A stretch of DNA of 11,056 nt from an uncultured Paenibacillaceae bacterium (lineage in GTDB: Bacteria > Bacillota > Bacilli > Aneurinibacillales > Aneurinibacillaceae). Numbering within the stretch: the first letter of the stretch is position 1; each line of letters begins with the position of its first letter. Position numbers and translations under genes: made by a program. Where the stretch lies: NCBI GenBank assembly GCA_946478845.1, contig CAMLDI010000070.1:1-11056 (forward strand), written 5' to 3'. The notes beneath the pieces are model-generated. The model saw only the letters and a program-made list of their open reading frames with translations. It was not told the origin of the DNA and did no database searches. Below, one piece after another: positions 1 through 8,029 of the stretch.

Positions 1-33
1 GAAAATGGGCAACGACGACAAAGTCGTTGCCCA
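1..33 (-). terminator. Rho-independent terminator of the Ca2+ ATPase gene
   Basis: An 11-bp perfect inverted repeat (6-16 paired with 23-33, arm TGGGCAACGAC) encloses a 6-base loop. Read on the minus strand the hairpin is followed by ATTTTC. It lies 22 bases past the stop codon of the ATPase gene, so it is the natural end of that transcript. The T-tract runs to the window edge, so its full length cannot be judged. Confidence 0.85.
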
Positions 34-54
34 GTCCGTTCATCTTGGAGAAAT

Positions 55-2772
55 TCAATTGTTTTCACACCTTTCTCTCCTATAAGACCTGGCTCTAATC
101 CAGGAAAAGAAGCCCGCTACAAAGGTTGGAACGGCAGCAAGAGCCAGGATTAATCCCCATTCCGTCAAAGTAAGGGGCACTGTTTTAAAGATTAGCTGAA
201 GCCGGGGCAAGTAAATGACCGGCAAAATTAATAAAATCGAAGAAATGACTGCTAAAACTAAATACTTATTCTCCAATATATTCCGACTATAGATGGAAAT
301 CTCGCTTCTACAATCGAAAACATGGATTAATTGGGCCATTACCAGTGTTGCAAAGGCAATCGTTTGAGCCCTGGCCAGGTTTTCTGGATTTTGAATATAA
401 GGAAGCCAGAAGGCCAACAGGGTAACACCGCCAATTAAAAATCCACGGGTAATAATTTTCGTAGCCAATCCCCGGGCGAATACTCCCTCTGAGCGAGAAC
501 GGGGAGCCCGTTGCATGGTGGCTGCCTCAGGTTGATCCACCCCTAAAGCAAGGGCGGGCAACCCATCTGTGACCAGGTTCACCCAGAGAATTTGAATGGG
601 TACCAAAGGCAGGGGCAAGCCTGCTAACATAGCAAAAAACATGACCAGAATTTCTCCCACATTGGAGGCTAATAAATAACGAATAAATTTACGTATATTA
701 TCGTATATTGTCCGTCCTTCTTCAATAGATGCTTCAATTGTAGCAAAATTATCGTCTGCTAAAATTAAGGATGCGGCTTCCTTCGTTACATCTGTACCGG
801 TAATGCCCATGGCAATGCCAATATCTGCTGCTTTAATAGCTGGGGCATCATTCACACCATCCCCTGTCATCGCTACCACATGTCCTTTTTGTTGCAATGC
901 TTTTACAATCCGTAATTTATGTTCTGGAGAAACCCTGGCATACACATACACATCTTCCACGATTTCTTCGAACTCACTATCTGACATATTATATAAATCC
1001 TGTCCATTTATTGTCAACCCGTTGGGAGGGAGGATTCCCAGCTGTATCGCAATGGCCTCTGCTGTTTTCTGATGGTCGCCTGTAATCATCACCGTTTTAA
1101 TTCCCGCCCGGCGACATTTGCGAATGGCATCTTTTACTTCTTTACGGGGAGGATCTATCATGCCAATCAACCCGAGAAAAATGAGATTCCTTTCAGCCGC
1201 GTAATCAGACTCCACGTCTTCTCCTCTTACAGCCTCCCGATAAGCAATGCCAAGCACCCGCAACGCTTTCTTGGCCATCCCTTCATTTGCCTGGAGAATG
1301 CGCCGTTTGTATGTTGGCGTAAGGGGTTCTACTTTTCCATGAATCAACACATGGGTACAACGGGAAAGAAGAACATCAGGGGCCCCTTTCGTAGCCATCA
1401 TTTCCTTTCCCGAAACCTGTTGCAAACGGACACTCATCATTTTTCGGGTGGAATCAAAGGGATATTCATGGACCCGTTTCCACTGAGCTTGCAAATCCTG
1501 CAAACGGTATCCTCCTTTTTCCCCTACCACCAATAGTGCCCCTTCTGTGGGGTCTCCCATTACCGTCCAATCTTTCCCTTCCTTTTCTAAACGGGCATTA
1601 TTGCATAGAGAACCAAAGAGAAGAACTTTTTCCAGTGAGCCTTTTTTACTGGGATGAATTCTCGTTTTTCCCTCATAAAATTCCCCATCTGGCTTATATC
1701 CTGTGCCTGTCACTTCAACCAGTTCCCCATCTGCCCAGATATGGGTGACTGTCATTTTATTCTGGGTTAGTGTCCCTGTCTTATCAGAACAGATGACACT
1801 GGCACTGCCCAGGGTTTCCACAGCAGGCAGTTTTCGCACAATAGCTTTTCTCTTGATCATCCGTTGTACCCCTAAGGCAAGGGCAACAGTTACAATGGCT
1901 GGCAAGCCTTCTGGAATGGCTGCCACCGCTAAACTGACACCAGCAAGAAACATATTATAAATGTCATGGCCATGTAAAATTCCTGCTACCACTACCAGAG
2001 CAGTTAAAAATAAAGCCACCACAATTAAAATTTTCCCTAATTGCTCTAACTTTTGTTGCAGAGGGGTTTGCATGGTTTCCGTATTTTGGATAAGGCCTGC
2101 AATTTTCCCCATTTCCGTCATCATCCCGGTACTTACTACCACACCATATCCAGTGCCCTGAGTGACCATGGTTCCCATAAATCCCATATTTATCTGATCG
2201 GCAGGCGGCAGGTTGTCCCCATCAATGCTCCGCTCCATTTTCAAAATAGGTACAGACTCCCCTGTTAACGTGGATTCTTCCACATGGAGGCCATTGGTAG
2301 TTAGAAATCGAAGATCCGCTGGAATCCGATCCCCGCTTTCCAGATAAACCAGATCCCCGGGAACCAGCTCTTTCGCAAGAATATGCTGCAACTTTCCATC
2401 CCGAATGCAATAGGCCATGGGAGCGGTCAATTCCTTTAAAACTGCCAGGGATCTCTCCGCCCTGAATTCTTGTAAAAATCCAAGAATCCCGTTGACAATG
2501 ACAATGGCTACAATAGCCACCGCATCAATAAATTCCCCCAGAAAGGCCGAAATGATGGTAGCCCCCAGTAAAATGAGTACCATAAAATCCTTAAATTGCG
2601 CCAAAAAAAGCAGGATTGGGGACATATTGGCTTTCTCCGTCAATAGGTTTTTCCCAATATGCTCCAATCTTTTTTTGGCCTCAGCCTGGTTCAACCCTTC
2701 CATTTGATCAGTTTTTAAGATCCGCACCACTTCATCATTACTGTAATTGTACCAGTTCCCCTGTCGCTCCAC
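55..2772 (-). CDS. yloB: SERCA-type calcium-transporting P-type ATPase (YloB-like)
   Basis: A 905-residue P2A-type ATPase that uses ATP to pump Ca2+ across the cytoplasmic membrane. All hallmark parts are visible: N-terminal cation-ATPase segment with WYNYS (7-11), actuator motif TGES (170-173), TM4 ion-site motif PEGLP (287-291), phosphorylation motif DKTGT with Asp330, nucleotide-binding KGAPD (462-466), TGDH (564-567) and hinge TGDGVNDAP (636-644). TM5 NVGE (704-707) and TM6 NLVTDG (732-737) match the Ca2+-coordinating positions of SERCA pumps, so calcium is favoured over other cations. Length fits the family (about 890 residues in Bacillus subtilis YloB). The start is GTG, with AAAGGAGGT 7 bases upstream (2780-2788). 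It is divergent from rqcH; the same two genes are neighbours in B. subtilis as I recall. A strong terminator follows, so it is probably transcribed alone. A weak promoter candidate is TTGCGG, 17 bases, TAAAAG within 2804-2832. The gene appears intact. Confidence 0.95.
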   Translation of the reverse strand: MERQGNWYNYSNDEVVRILKTDQMEGLNQAEAKKRLEHIGKNLLTEKANMSPILLFLAQFKDFMVLILLGATIISAFLGEFIDAVAIVAIVIVNGILGFLQEFRAERSLAVLKELTAPMAYCIRDGKLQHILAKELVPGDLVYLESGDRIPADLRFLTTNGLHVEESTLTGESVPILKMERSIDGDNLPPADQINMGFMGTMVTQGTGYGVVVSTGMMTEMGKIAGLIQNTETMQTPLQQKLEQLGKILIVVALFLTALVVVAGILHGHDIYNMFLAGVSLAVAAIPEGLPAIVTVALALGVQRMIKRKAIVRKLPAVETLGSASVICSDKTGTLTQNKMTVTHIWADGELVEVTGTGYKPDGEFYEGKTRIHPSKKGSLEKVLLFGSLCNNARLEKEGKDWTVMGDPTEGALLVVGEKGGYRLQDLQAQWKRVHEYPFDSTRKMMSVRLQQVSGKEMMATKGAPDVLLSRCTHVLIHGKVEPLTPTYKRRILQANEGMAKKALRVLGIAYREAVRGEDVESDYAAERNLIFLGLIGMIDPPRKEVKDAIRKCRRAGIKTVMITGDHQKTAEAIAIQLGILPPNGLTINGQDLYNMSDSEFEEIVEDVYVYARVSPEHKLRIVKALQQKGHVVAMTGDGVNDAPAIKAADIGIAMGITGTDVTKEAASLILADDNFATIEASIEEGRTIYDNIRKFIRYLLASNVGEILVMFFAMLAGLPLPLVPIQILWVNLVTDGLPALALGVDQPEAATMQRAPRSRSEGVFARGLATKIITRGFLIGGVTLLAFWLPYIQNPENLARAQTIAFATLVMAQLIHVFDCRSEISIYSRNILENKYLVLAVISSILLILPVIYLPRLQLIFKTVPLTLTEWGLILALAAVPTFVAGFFSWIRARSYRRERCENN

Positions 2773-2817
2773 CCGTTAAACCTCCTTTACCGCTATCAGG
2801 CCTTCTTTTAAACCTTA

Positions 2818-2846
2818 TTCAGACAAGCCGCAAAAAATGCTATACT
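2818..2846 (+). promoter_or_regulatory. Candidate sigma-A promoter (extended -10) for rqcH
   Basis: TATACT at 2841-2846 is preceded by TGC, giving an extended -10 element. TTCAGA at 2818-2823 is a 4/6-type -35 box at the ideal 17-base spacing. It lies 28 bases before the rqcH start codon and in the short region between the two divergent genes. Sequence match only. Confidence 0.55.
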
Positions 2847-2874
2847 ATTCCTATTGTGGAATGAGGTGAATGGA

Positions 2875-4602
2875 ATGGCTTTCGACGGAATTGTAACCCG
2901 AGCCATGGTCCGTGAACTGGCGGACTTATTAGTGAACGGTCGAATTAATAAAATCTACCAACCCTCCCCTACGGATTTAATCATGCAAATTCGTTGTGGA
3001 GGAAAGAATCATAGATTGCTGATATCAGCAAACCCAACCTATCCCCGGATTTACGTAACCAATGCATCCTTTGCAAATCCTACAGAACCTCCTATGTTTT
3101 GCATGTTATTGCGAAAACACTGTGAAGGAGCATTGATTGAAGGGATTCACCAGGAAGGAATGGAACGGGTCATTACCATGGACATTATCAAAAGAGATGA
3201 ACTGGGAGATGACCAAAGGAAAAAAATTATCATTGAGATCATGGGTCGGCATAGCAATATTATTCTCATTGATGAAAAGACCAGGATCATTATTGATGGA
3301 ATTCAACACGTCACCCCTGCCATTAGCAGTTACAGAGTAGTTCTTCCCGGAAGGCCTTATTTGCCTCCGCCCCCACAGGACAAAATCAACCCCCTGGAAG
3401 GGAATGAAGAAACCTTTATTAAACTTCTTCATTTAAATGAAGGAAAAATTGAAAAACAACTGGTTTCCCGGTTTACAGGATTAAGCCCCCAAATCGGCAA
3501 AGAAATTGTGTATCGGGCTGGCCTGCCTACCCGGGAAGCCTTATGGAAAGCCTTCCAAAGTGTGATTCATCCTGTGAAAGAACACCAGTATGAACCAGCT
3601 ATCTATTATGGAGGAAACAAGCCCGCTTTTTCTGTGGTTCCCCTCCTTCATTTGCAGGAATATACCAAAGAAACTTTCCCCACCGTAAGCGAATGCCTGG
3701 AAGGGTTCTATCAAGAGAAAGCAGAACAAGATGTAGTAAAACAAAAAATGCACAACTTGATCCGCTTCCTCACCAATGAACGAAACAAAAATGCGACGAA
3801 AATTGAGAAGTTGCAACAAACGAAACTGGAAGCACTGGATGGGGAAAAGTACCGTTTATATGGGGAATTGCTGACAGCCAATCTTTATCAAATTCAAAGA
3901 GGGCAGACAGAAGTTGAGGTATATAACTACTATGAGGAGGAACCATCCCTGCTCACCATTTCCTTAAACCCGGGAGCCACACCCTCGGAAAATGCCCAGG
4001 CTTATTTCAAAAAGTATAATAAGGCTAAAAACAGTTTGGAAATTGTGGATCAGCAAATGGCCCTTGCCCAGCAGGAAGTAGACTATTTGGATACCATTTT
4101 GCAACAACTGGAAGGAGCCGGGGTTAAAGACCTGGAAGAAATCCAGGAGGAATTAATCGAAGAGGGCTATTTAAAAAAACGCAATAAAAAAGGGCCGCGA
4201 AAAACGGCCCCCAAAAAGCCTACCCTTGAGCAATATACCTCCAGTGAAGGCATTCACATGATTGTTGGAAAAAATAATAAACAAAACGATTATTTAACCC
4301 ATAAAATTGCCGATGATGAGAATACATGGCTCCATACCAAGGACATCCCTGGCTCCCATGTCATTATTCGCAGCCATGAATTTGGCGATGCAACCCTATA
4401 TGAAGCTGCCCAACTGGCCGCCTATTACAGCAAAGGGAAAAACTCCAGCCAGGTGCCTGTAGACTATACTCTAGTGCGCCATGTGAAAAAAGTACGGGGA
4501 GCCAAACCAGGCTTTGTGACTTACGATCATCAGAAAACCCTGTATATTACACCGGATGATGGAATCATACGCAAATTAAATGAAACCAAAAAACTAATTT
4601 GA
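2875..4602 (+). CDS. rqcH: RqcH, ribosome quality control NFACT protein (FbpA/YloA family)
   Basis: A 575-residue NFACT protein. In B. subtilis RqcH binds stalled 50S subunits carrying peptidyl-tRNA, recruits tRNA-Ala and adds C-terminal alanine tails that mark the aborted chain for degradation. It was earlier annotated as fibronectin-binding protein. Visible parts: NFACT-N domain from MAFDGIVTRAM (1-11) to about 165; a middle helical region with coiled-coil-like stretches (about 280-330 and 375-430); a basic linker (433-448); and the C-terminal NFACT-R (DUF814) domain (about 451-550) with SSEG and GKNNKQND followed by WLHTKDIPGSHVII. The start chosen is ATG at 2875, with GAGGTG (2863-2868) 6 bases upstream; a TTG 21 bases earlier would add seven residues but lacks a binding site. 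The conserved Asp-Arg pair (D97/R98 in B. subtilis) reads Glu97-Arg98 here. The next gene begins 10 bases after the stop, suggesting an operon. Confidence 0.94.
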   Translation: MAFDGIVTRAMVRELADLLVNGRINKIYQPSPTDLIMQIRCGGKNHRLLISANPTYPRIYVTNASFANPTEPPMFCMLLRKHCEGALIEGIHQEGMERVITMDIIKRDELGDDQRKKIIIEIMGRHSNIILIDEKTRIIIDGIQHVTPAISSYRVVLPGRPYLPPPPQDKINPLEGNEETFIKLLHLNEGKIEKQLVSRFTGLSPQIGKEIVYRAGLPTREALWKAFQSVIHPVKEHQYEPAIYYGGNKPAFSVVPLLHLQEYTKETFPTVSECLEGFYQEKAEQDVVKQKMHNLIRFLTNERNKNATKIEKLQQTKLEALDGEKYRLYGELLTANLYQIQRGQTEVEVYNYYEEEPSLLTISLNPGATPSENAQAYFKKYNKAKNSLEIVDQQMALAQQEVDYLDTILQQLEGAGVKDLEEIQEELIEEGYLKKRNKKGPRKTAPKKPTLEQYTSSEGIHMIVGKNNKQNDYLTHKIADDENTWLHTKDIPGSHVIIRSHEFGDATLYEAAQLAAYYSKGKNSSQVPVDYTLVRHVKKVRGAKPGFVTYDHQKTLYITPDDGIIRKLNETKKLI

Positions 4603-4612
4603 GGAATAGCCT

Positions 4613-6580
4613 ATGTCGAGAAATTCGTTAATAAAAGGAACAATCATTTTAACCATTGCCGCCATCGTGGCCCGCATGTTAGGGGTTGTGCAGCGGGTTC
4701 CCCTGCAACATATCATGGGGAACGATGGCATGAACCTGTACAGTATTTCCTATAACATATACAGCATGTTATTAATTGTAGCTACCCTGGGTATTCCCAC
4801 GGCCCTGGCCAAACAAATCTCTGAATACACAGCCCTGGGAAAATACCATGAAGCCTATCAAACGTATAAAGCATCCCGTAATTTTGCCTTAATGGCAGGG
4901 CTATTTATGACCGCCTTTTTATATGTTTTCGCTTCCTATTATGCTAACAATATCGCCCTGGCTCCCCAGGCAACCCTGGCCATTCAGGCCATTGCCCCAG
5001 CCATGTTGTTTTTCCCCGTGATTTCCATTATGCGGGGCTACTTTCAAGGGTTGCAGCAAATGCATCCCACTGGCATTTCACAGGTAAATGAACAGATTCT
5101 GCGGGTGTTTACTGCTGTCACCTTGCCAATTGTTTTATTAAGCCTCAACTTCAGCAAAGAAGTGGCTGTTGCAGGCGCTTCCTTTGGTGCGGTAACCGGA
5201 AGTTTAGCGGCCCTGGGCGTGATGCTCTATTACTATAAGAAAAACCGCCCCTTGCAACTAAAACAATTACAGGAACAAAAAGAGGTAACCCGCCTTTCGA
5301 CCCGAAAAATTTATAAACAGTTGTTACAATTGTCTATTCCGATCACGGTCGCTTCTCTTACTGTGACCATGCTTTACTTTATTGACTCTTCCACCGGATT
5401 GCGGTTATTAACGCCAAAAGAAGAACATCTAGTCTTTAACGTGAACAATACTGAAGCCACCGTTGGAGAGAAAACCATTATCTTGCCAGAGGCTCCTTAT
5501 ACAAAAGGGCAACATACCATGGTCCCATTAATTCCTGTAGCAGAAGCTCTTAAGGGAAGGGTACAATGGGATGAGTCTACCAAAACTGCCATTTACACAC
5601 GAAATGAGCTAACGATGGGATTAAACTTAAAAGAAAACATCCAATTGGGGAATGAAGATTTAAAAGCCCCCATGGAACAAAAAGGGGAAACCCTCATGGT
5701 GCCTTTAACCTTCTTTACCCATCAATTATCAGGCTATCGAGCCGCCATGGAAGATATGGGGATTCTCAACGGGAGCGCCCAGTCTCTTGCTGGATTGCCC
5801 ATCATTTTGGCTGTAGCCCTAAGTTCATCCATCTTGCCCATCGTGGCTGCCGCTCACTCTCGCCGGGATGAAAAAGAAGTGCAACGAATGAGTTCTTTGG
5901 CTTTGCGTTTGTCTTTATTAACAGGAGTGCCAGCCGCTCTCTTCTTAACAGTGGGCGCATTGCCTGTTAACGGATTCCTGTTTAAGAATACCCCGGATAT
6001 TTTTCTGCGGGCTTCCTATATTATTGCTTTCCTGTCCTTCGGCACCATTTTTCAAATTATGATGATGACCTCCACCAGTATCTTGCATGGACTGGGGAAA
6101 ATTAACCAGCCGGTTCTTTTTGTACTCATTGGTATTCTCGTGAAATGGATTGGAAACTTTCTCTTTACTCCCTTCATGGGAATCTTCGGGATTATCCTGG
6201 CAACCACCCTTTGCTTTATGGTGATCATGATTCTGAACATCTGGACCATAAACAAATTTACTTCCTTAGAGATTATGGGAGGTAAATGGCCTGGGTTAAT
6301 CGGTGCTTCTTTCGCTTTATCCATTAGCGGGAGTGTCATCGTGTACCTGGGGATGAAATTAAAACCTATGGTAACCATGCCTGATTTTCTTTTCTATGGA
6401 ATCGAATCTATTGTAGTGGGTGCCGTAGCAGTTTCAGCCTACATTCTCACCCTTTTCTGGTTAAAAGGAATGGATGCCCGGGAAGTGCAATACATGCCTA
6501 GCATTGTAAAGAAATTATACAACACCTTAGCCCGCTTCCATATTGTGCCTAAAAGCATAAGCAATGAGATTGGGAATTAA
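4613..6580 (+). CDS. MVF/MATE-type lipid-linked saccharide flippase (SpoVB/MurJ-like) with inserted stalk domain
   Basis: A 655-residue polytopic membrane protein of the MurJ/SpoVB/RfbX superfamily, which flips lipid-linked cell wall or polysaccharide precursors across the cytoplasmic membrane. It opens with the family's N-terminal pattern (KGTIILTIAAIVARMLG, helix 1, about 8-24). About 14 hydrophobic segments follow: seven before residue 260 and seven after 390. RGYFQG (141-146) and QVNEQILRV (157-165) are typical SpoVB-family motifs. Between helices 7 and 8 lies a hydrophilic block (about 268-375) that normal members lack. It has the copper amine oxidase N-terminal-like pattern: MVPLIPVAEAL (303-313), VQWDESTKTAIY (317-328) and a second MVPLTFFTHQL (362-372). 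By the inside-first topology this loop faces outward. Start ATG has GAGGAA (4601-4606) overlapping the rqcH stop, so the two genes are probably co-transcribed. The exact lipid substrate cannot be assigned; SpoVB-like is closer than MurJ proper. No frameshift or repeat suggests an artefact. Confidence 0.88.
   Translation: MSRNSLIKGTIILTIAAIVARMLGVVQRVPLQHIMGNDGMNLYSISYNIYSMLLIVATLGIPTALAKQISEYTALGKYHEAYQTYKASRNFALMAGLFMTAFLYVFASYYANNIALAPQATLAIQAIAPAMLFFPVISIMRGYFQGLQQMHPTGISQVNEQILRVFTAVTLPIVLLSLNFSKEVAVAGASFGAVTGSLAALGVMLYYYKKNRPLQLKQLQEQKEVTRLSTRKIYKQLLQLSIPITVASLTVTMLYFIDSSTGLRLLTPKEEHLVFNVNNTEATVGEKTIILPEAPYTKGQHTMVPLIPVAEALKGRVQWDESTKTAIYTRNELTMGLNLKENIQLGNEDLKAPMEQKGETLMVPLTFFTHQLSGYRAAMEDMGILNGSAQSLAGLPIILAVALSSSILPIVAAAHSRRDEKEVQRMSSLALRLSLLTGVPAALFLTVGALPVNGFLFKNTPDIFLRASYIIAFLSFGTIFQIMMMTSTSILHGLGKINQPVLFVLIGILVKWIGNFLFTPFMGIFGIILATTLCFMVIMILNIWTINKFTSLEIMGGKWPGLIGASFALSISGSVIVYLGMKLKPMVTMPDFLFYGIESIVVGAVAVSAYILTLFWLKGMDAREVQYMPSIVKKLYNTLARFHIVPKSISNEIGN
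5414..5737 (+). other. Copper amine oxidase N-terminal-like (stalk) domain inserted in the flippase
   Basis: This part of the flippase gene encodes about residues 268-375. The block reads like one Cu_amine_oxidN1-type domain: a beta-rich segment, then VPL-x3-AEAL-x4-V-x-WD-x2-TKTA-x-Y, then a second copy of the terminal VPL-x2-F half-motif. Such domains are known from secreted Bacillales and Clostridia proteins, often near cell wall hydrolases or SLH domains. They usually lack copper ligands, and no clear ligand set is seen here. Reading frame and base composition continue smoothly on both sides. Confidence 0.72.
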
Positions 6581-6581
6581 A

Positions 6582-6620
6582 AGGAAAGCTGCCGGACTAA
6601 ATACCTTCGGCAGCTTTCTT
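6582..6620. terminator. Bidirectional Rho-independent terminator
   Basis: A 13-pair stem (6582-6594 with 6608-6620, one G-U pair, core GAAAGCTGCCG) has a 13-base loop. On the plus strand it is followed by AATTTTAGTTTTC and on the minus strand by CCTTTTAATT. It sits between the stop codons of the convergent flippase and SLH genes, 1 base past one and 14 bases past the other, and so can end both transcripts. Confidence 0.85.
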
Positions 6621-6634
6621 AATTTTAGTTTTCT

Positions 6635-7834
6635 TTATTTAAACAATCCGGATAATAATCCTAAAATCTGTTCAGTACCAGGCAACAAATTGCCGATTAA
6701 AGGCAATATACCCGTTGGTTCTGGTTCTGGTTCTGGTTCTGTTTCAGTATCAGTATCCATTTTTTCATAGGTCCGATTCACTAATTCTATTAATGTATTT
6801 TCGTATAATTTTGTATCTGCATTGGCTACATCATTAAAGAATGCATCAGTTTCTTGAATAAACATTTGCATAAATGTTAACATACTTTCTTCTGAAGCAC
6901 GGACTCCTTCAGGCAAAGCATTTGGGCTATGTTCCAAACTCCAGGATAAAACTACTAATTTAGTTAAAACTCCTTTTTGTTCAGCAGTGAATGATGTCCA
7001 TTCTTCTTTTCCAATTGGGGCCAAAATTACATTATGGTATAATTCATAAACCACATTATACCCTTCCATAATCTCTTCCAAAGTAAAAGTAATTTGATCT
7101 TCGGTAAATGCTCCCTCGCTTTCAGGATATACAACGGTATAAGTGCCATCATCATTCACATTGGCTTCTAGTGCAGTCTTATTTTCCAACAAGAGAATTT
7201 CCGGCACATATTTTTCATCAAAATTATAGATTAATTCATAAACTAAACGGGCTACTGCCTGGCGTTGGGAGTAAGATGCAGGATCAAATTTTCCTCCGCC
7301 TACACCATTGATTAAGCCTATTTGTTGGGCAAAAGCGATATTTGTTTTTGCATAATCACTTATTTCCCATCGATCGCTAAATCTTAATGGAAGATTCAGG
7401 TTTGCGGCACGTTCATCCATGCCCATGGCTCTAACAAAGAAGGTTGCCATTTGTTCACGGGTTAAATTATTATTTGCTCCGAATTGGGTTTCTGAAATCC
7501 CTTCCGTAATTTCTGCTTCAGAAAGAGCGCCAATATACCCTTTCGCCCAATCATCCACATCGGAAAAAGTACAGGCCTCCGGATTCTCTTCTAACCCCAT
7601 TGCTTTTACCAACATTTTCGCAAATTCTTGTCGGGTAATATTTTGCGTTGGATTAAAACTGTAGGTACCGTTTTGATTATAGTACCCGTCAATATATCCA
7701 TCTTGATGAAGGGTGATAATTTGTTGTTTCGCATAGGATTGGTCTATATCTGTAAAGGAAGATGCCGCAAAAACTGTACCGGAAATCAGCATACAAATGC
7801 CAGCTGTTAAAATCGTTGATCGTCTTTTCTTCAT
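6635..7834 (-). CDS. Secreted S-layer-homology protein with Glu-Pro linker
   Basis: A 399-residue exported protein. The N-terminus is a typical Sec signal peptide (MKKRR, hydrophobic 8-22, likely cleavage after VFAA near 24). Three SLH domains follow: about 27-80 (FTDI..., TRQEFAKMLVKAMG), 90-139 (FSDV..., TREQMATFFVRAMG) and 152-205 (FSDR..., RQAVARLVYEL). SLH triplets bind pyruvylated secondary wall polymer, so the protein is expected to be anchored on the cell wall. Residues 206-360 form an acidic, mostly helical region with no domain I recognise. It ends with a TDTETEPEPEPEPTG linker (361-375) and a hydrophobic tail (376-399) containing LPLIGNLLPG and ILGLLSGLFK. ATG at 7834 has AGGAGG 7 bases upstream. 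No sortase motif is present, consistent with SLH anchoring. The gene stands alone, with a terminator shared with the flippase. The role of the C-terminal part is unknown. Confidence 0.9.
   Translation of the reverse strand: MKKRRSTILTAGICMLISGTVFAASSFTDIDQSYAKQQIITLHQDGYIDGYYNQNGTYSFNPTQNITRQEFAKMLVKAMGLEENPEACTFSDVDDWAKGYIGALSEAEITEGISETQFGANNNLTREQMATFFVRAMGMDERAANLNLPLRFSDRWEISDYAKTNIAFAQQIGLINGVGGGKFDPASYSQRQAVARLVYELIYNFDEKYVPEILLLENKTALEANVNDDGTYTVVYPESEGAFTEDQITFTLEEIMEGYNVVYELYHNVILAPIGKEEWTSFTAEQKGVLTKLVVLSWSLEHSPNALPEGVRASEESMLTFMQMFIQETDAFFNDVANADTKLYENTLIELVNRTYEKMDTDTETEPEPEPEPTGILPLIGNLLPGTEQILGLLSGLFK
6717..6758. repeat. Hexanucleotide tandem repeat encoding Glu-Pro
   Basis: Four exact copies of GGTTCT (6717-6740) are followed by three decayed units (GTTTCA, GTATCA, GTATCC). 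On the minus strand they encode the Glu-Pro/Thr linker near the end of the SLH protein. The six-base period means that copy-number change would keep the reading frame and only alter linker length. Confidence 0.85.
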
Positions 7835-7841
7835 TTGAATG

Positions 7842-7847
7842 CCTCCT
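7842..7847 (-). promoter_or_regulatory. Ribosome binding site of the SLH gene
   Basis: AGGAGG on the minus strand, 7 bases before the ATG at 7834. A second, equally strong Shine-Dalgarno-like AAGGAGGA lies at 7859-7866 with no start codon at a usable distance before the real one, giving a tandem arrangement. Confidence 0.8.
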
Positions 7848-7871
7848 ATTTATTTACGTCCTCCTTAACTA

Positions 7872-7895
7872 TAACAATTCTAATTAACAATTCTA
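7872..7895. repeat. Short direct repeat upstream of the SLH gene
   Basis: TAACAATTCTA occurs at 7872-7882 and again at 7885-7895, a 13-base period, in the AT-rich leader region of the SLH gene. TATAGT and TATACT boxes resembling -10 elements overlap or flank the repeats on the minus strand, but no good -35 partner is evident. It could be a regulator site or mRNA leader structure; it could also be chance in AT-rich DNA. Confidence 0.4.
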
Positions 7896-8029
7896 GTATA
7901 ACTATCTGTAAATAAATGTAGATTTTGTTAACATAATATTTATTCTACTATTTTAATTTATTTTTGATGTGTATTTTACAAAGAAAGGCAGAAAAAAAGA
8001 GAAGGCACTAACGAGTTGAAACGATTCTA

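Noticed and set aside
803..2864. Several plus-strand open frames of 60-154 codons across the ATPase gene
   Set aside because: They are opposite-strand shadows of a strongly conserved gene, have no ribosome binding sites and encode low-complexity, unrecognisable proteins.
2854..2874. TTG start giving seven extra residues on RqcH
   Set aside because: The ATG at 2875 has a well-placed GAGGTG, which lies inside the extension, and gives the conserved MxFDG N-terminus of the family.
5414..5737. The flippase insert as a separate gene or a misassembly
   Set aside because: The frame is continuous, codon usage does not change, there is no internal ribosome binding site, and both flanks fit one flippase with a gap only at an outer loop.
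7981..8029. Terminator after the hydrolase gene
   Set aside because: There is a T7 run on the minus strand, but I could find no stable stem before it.
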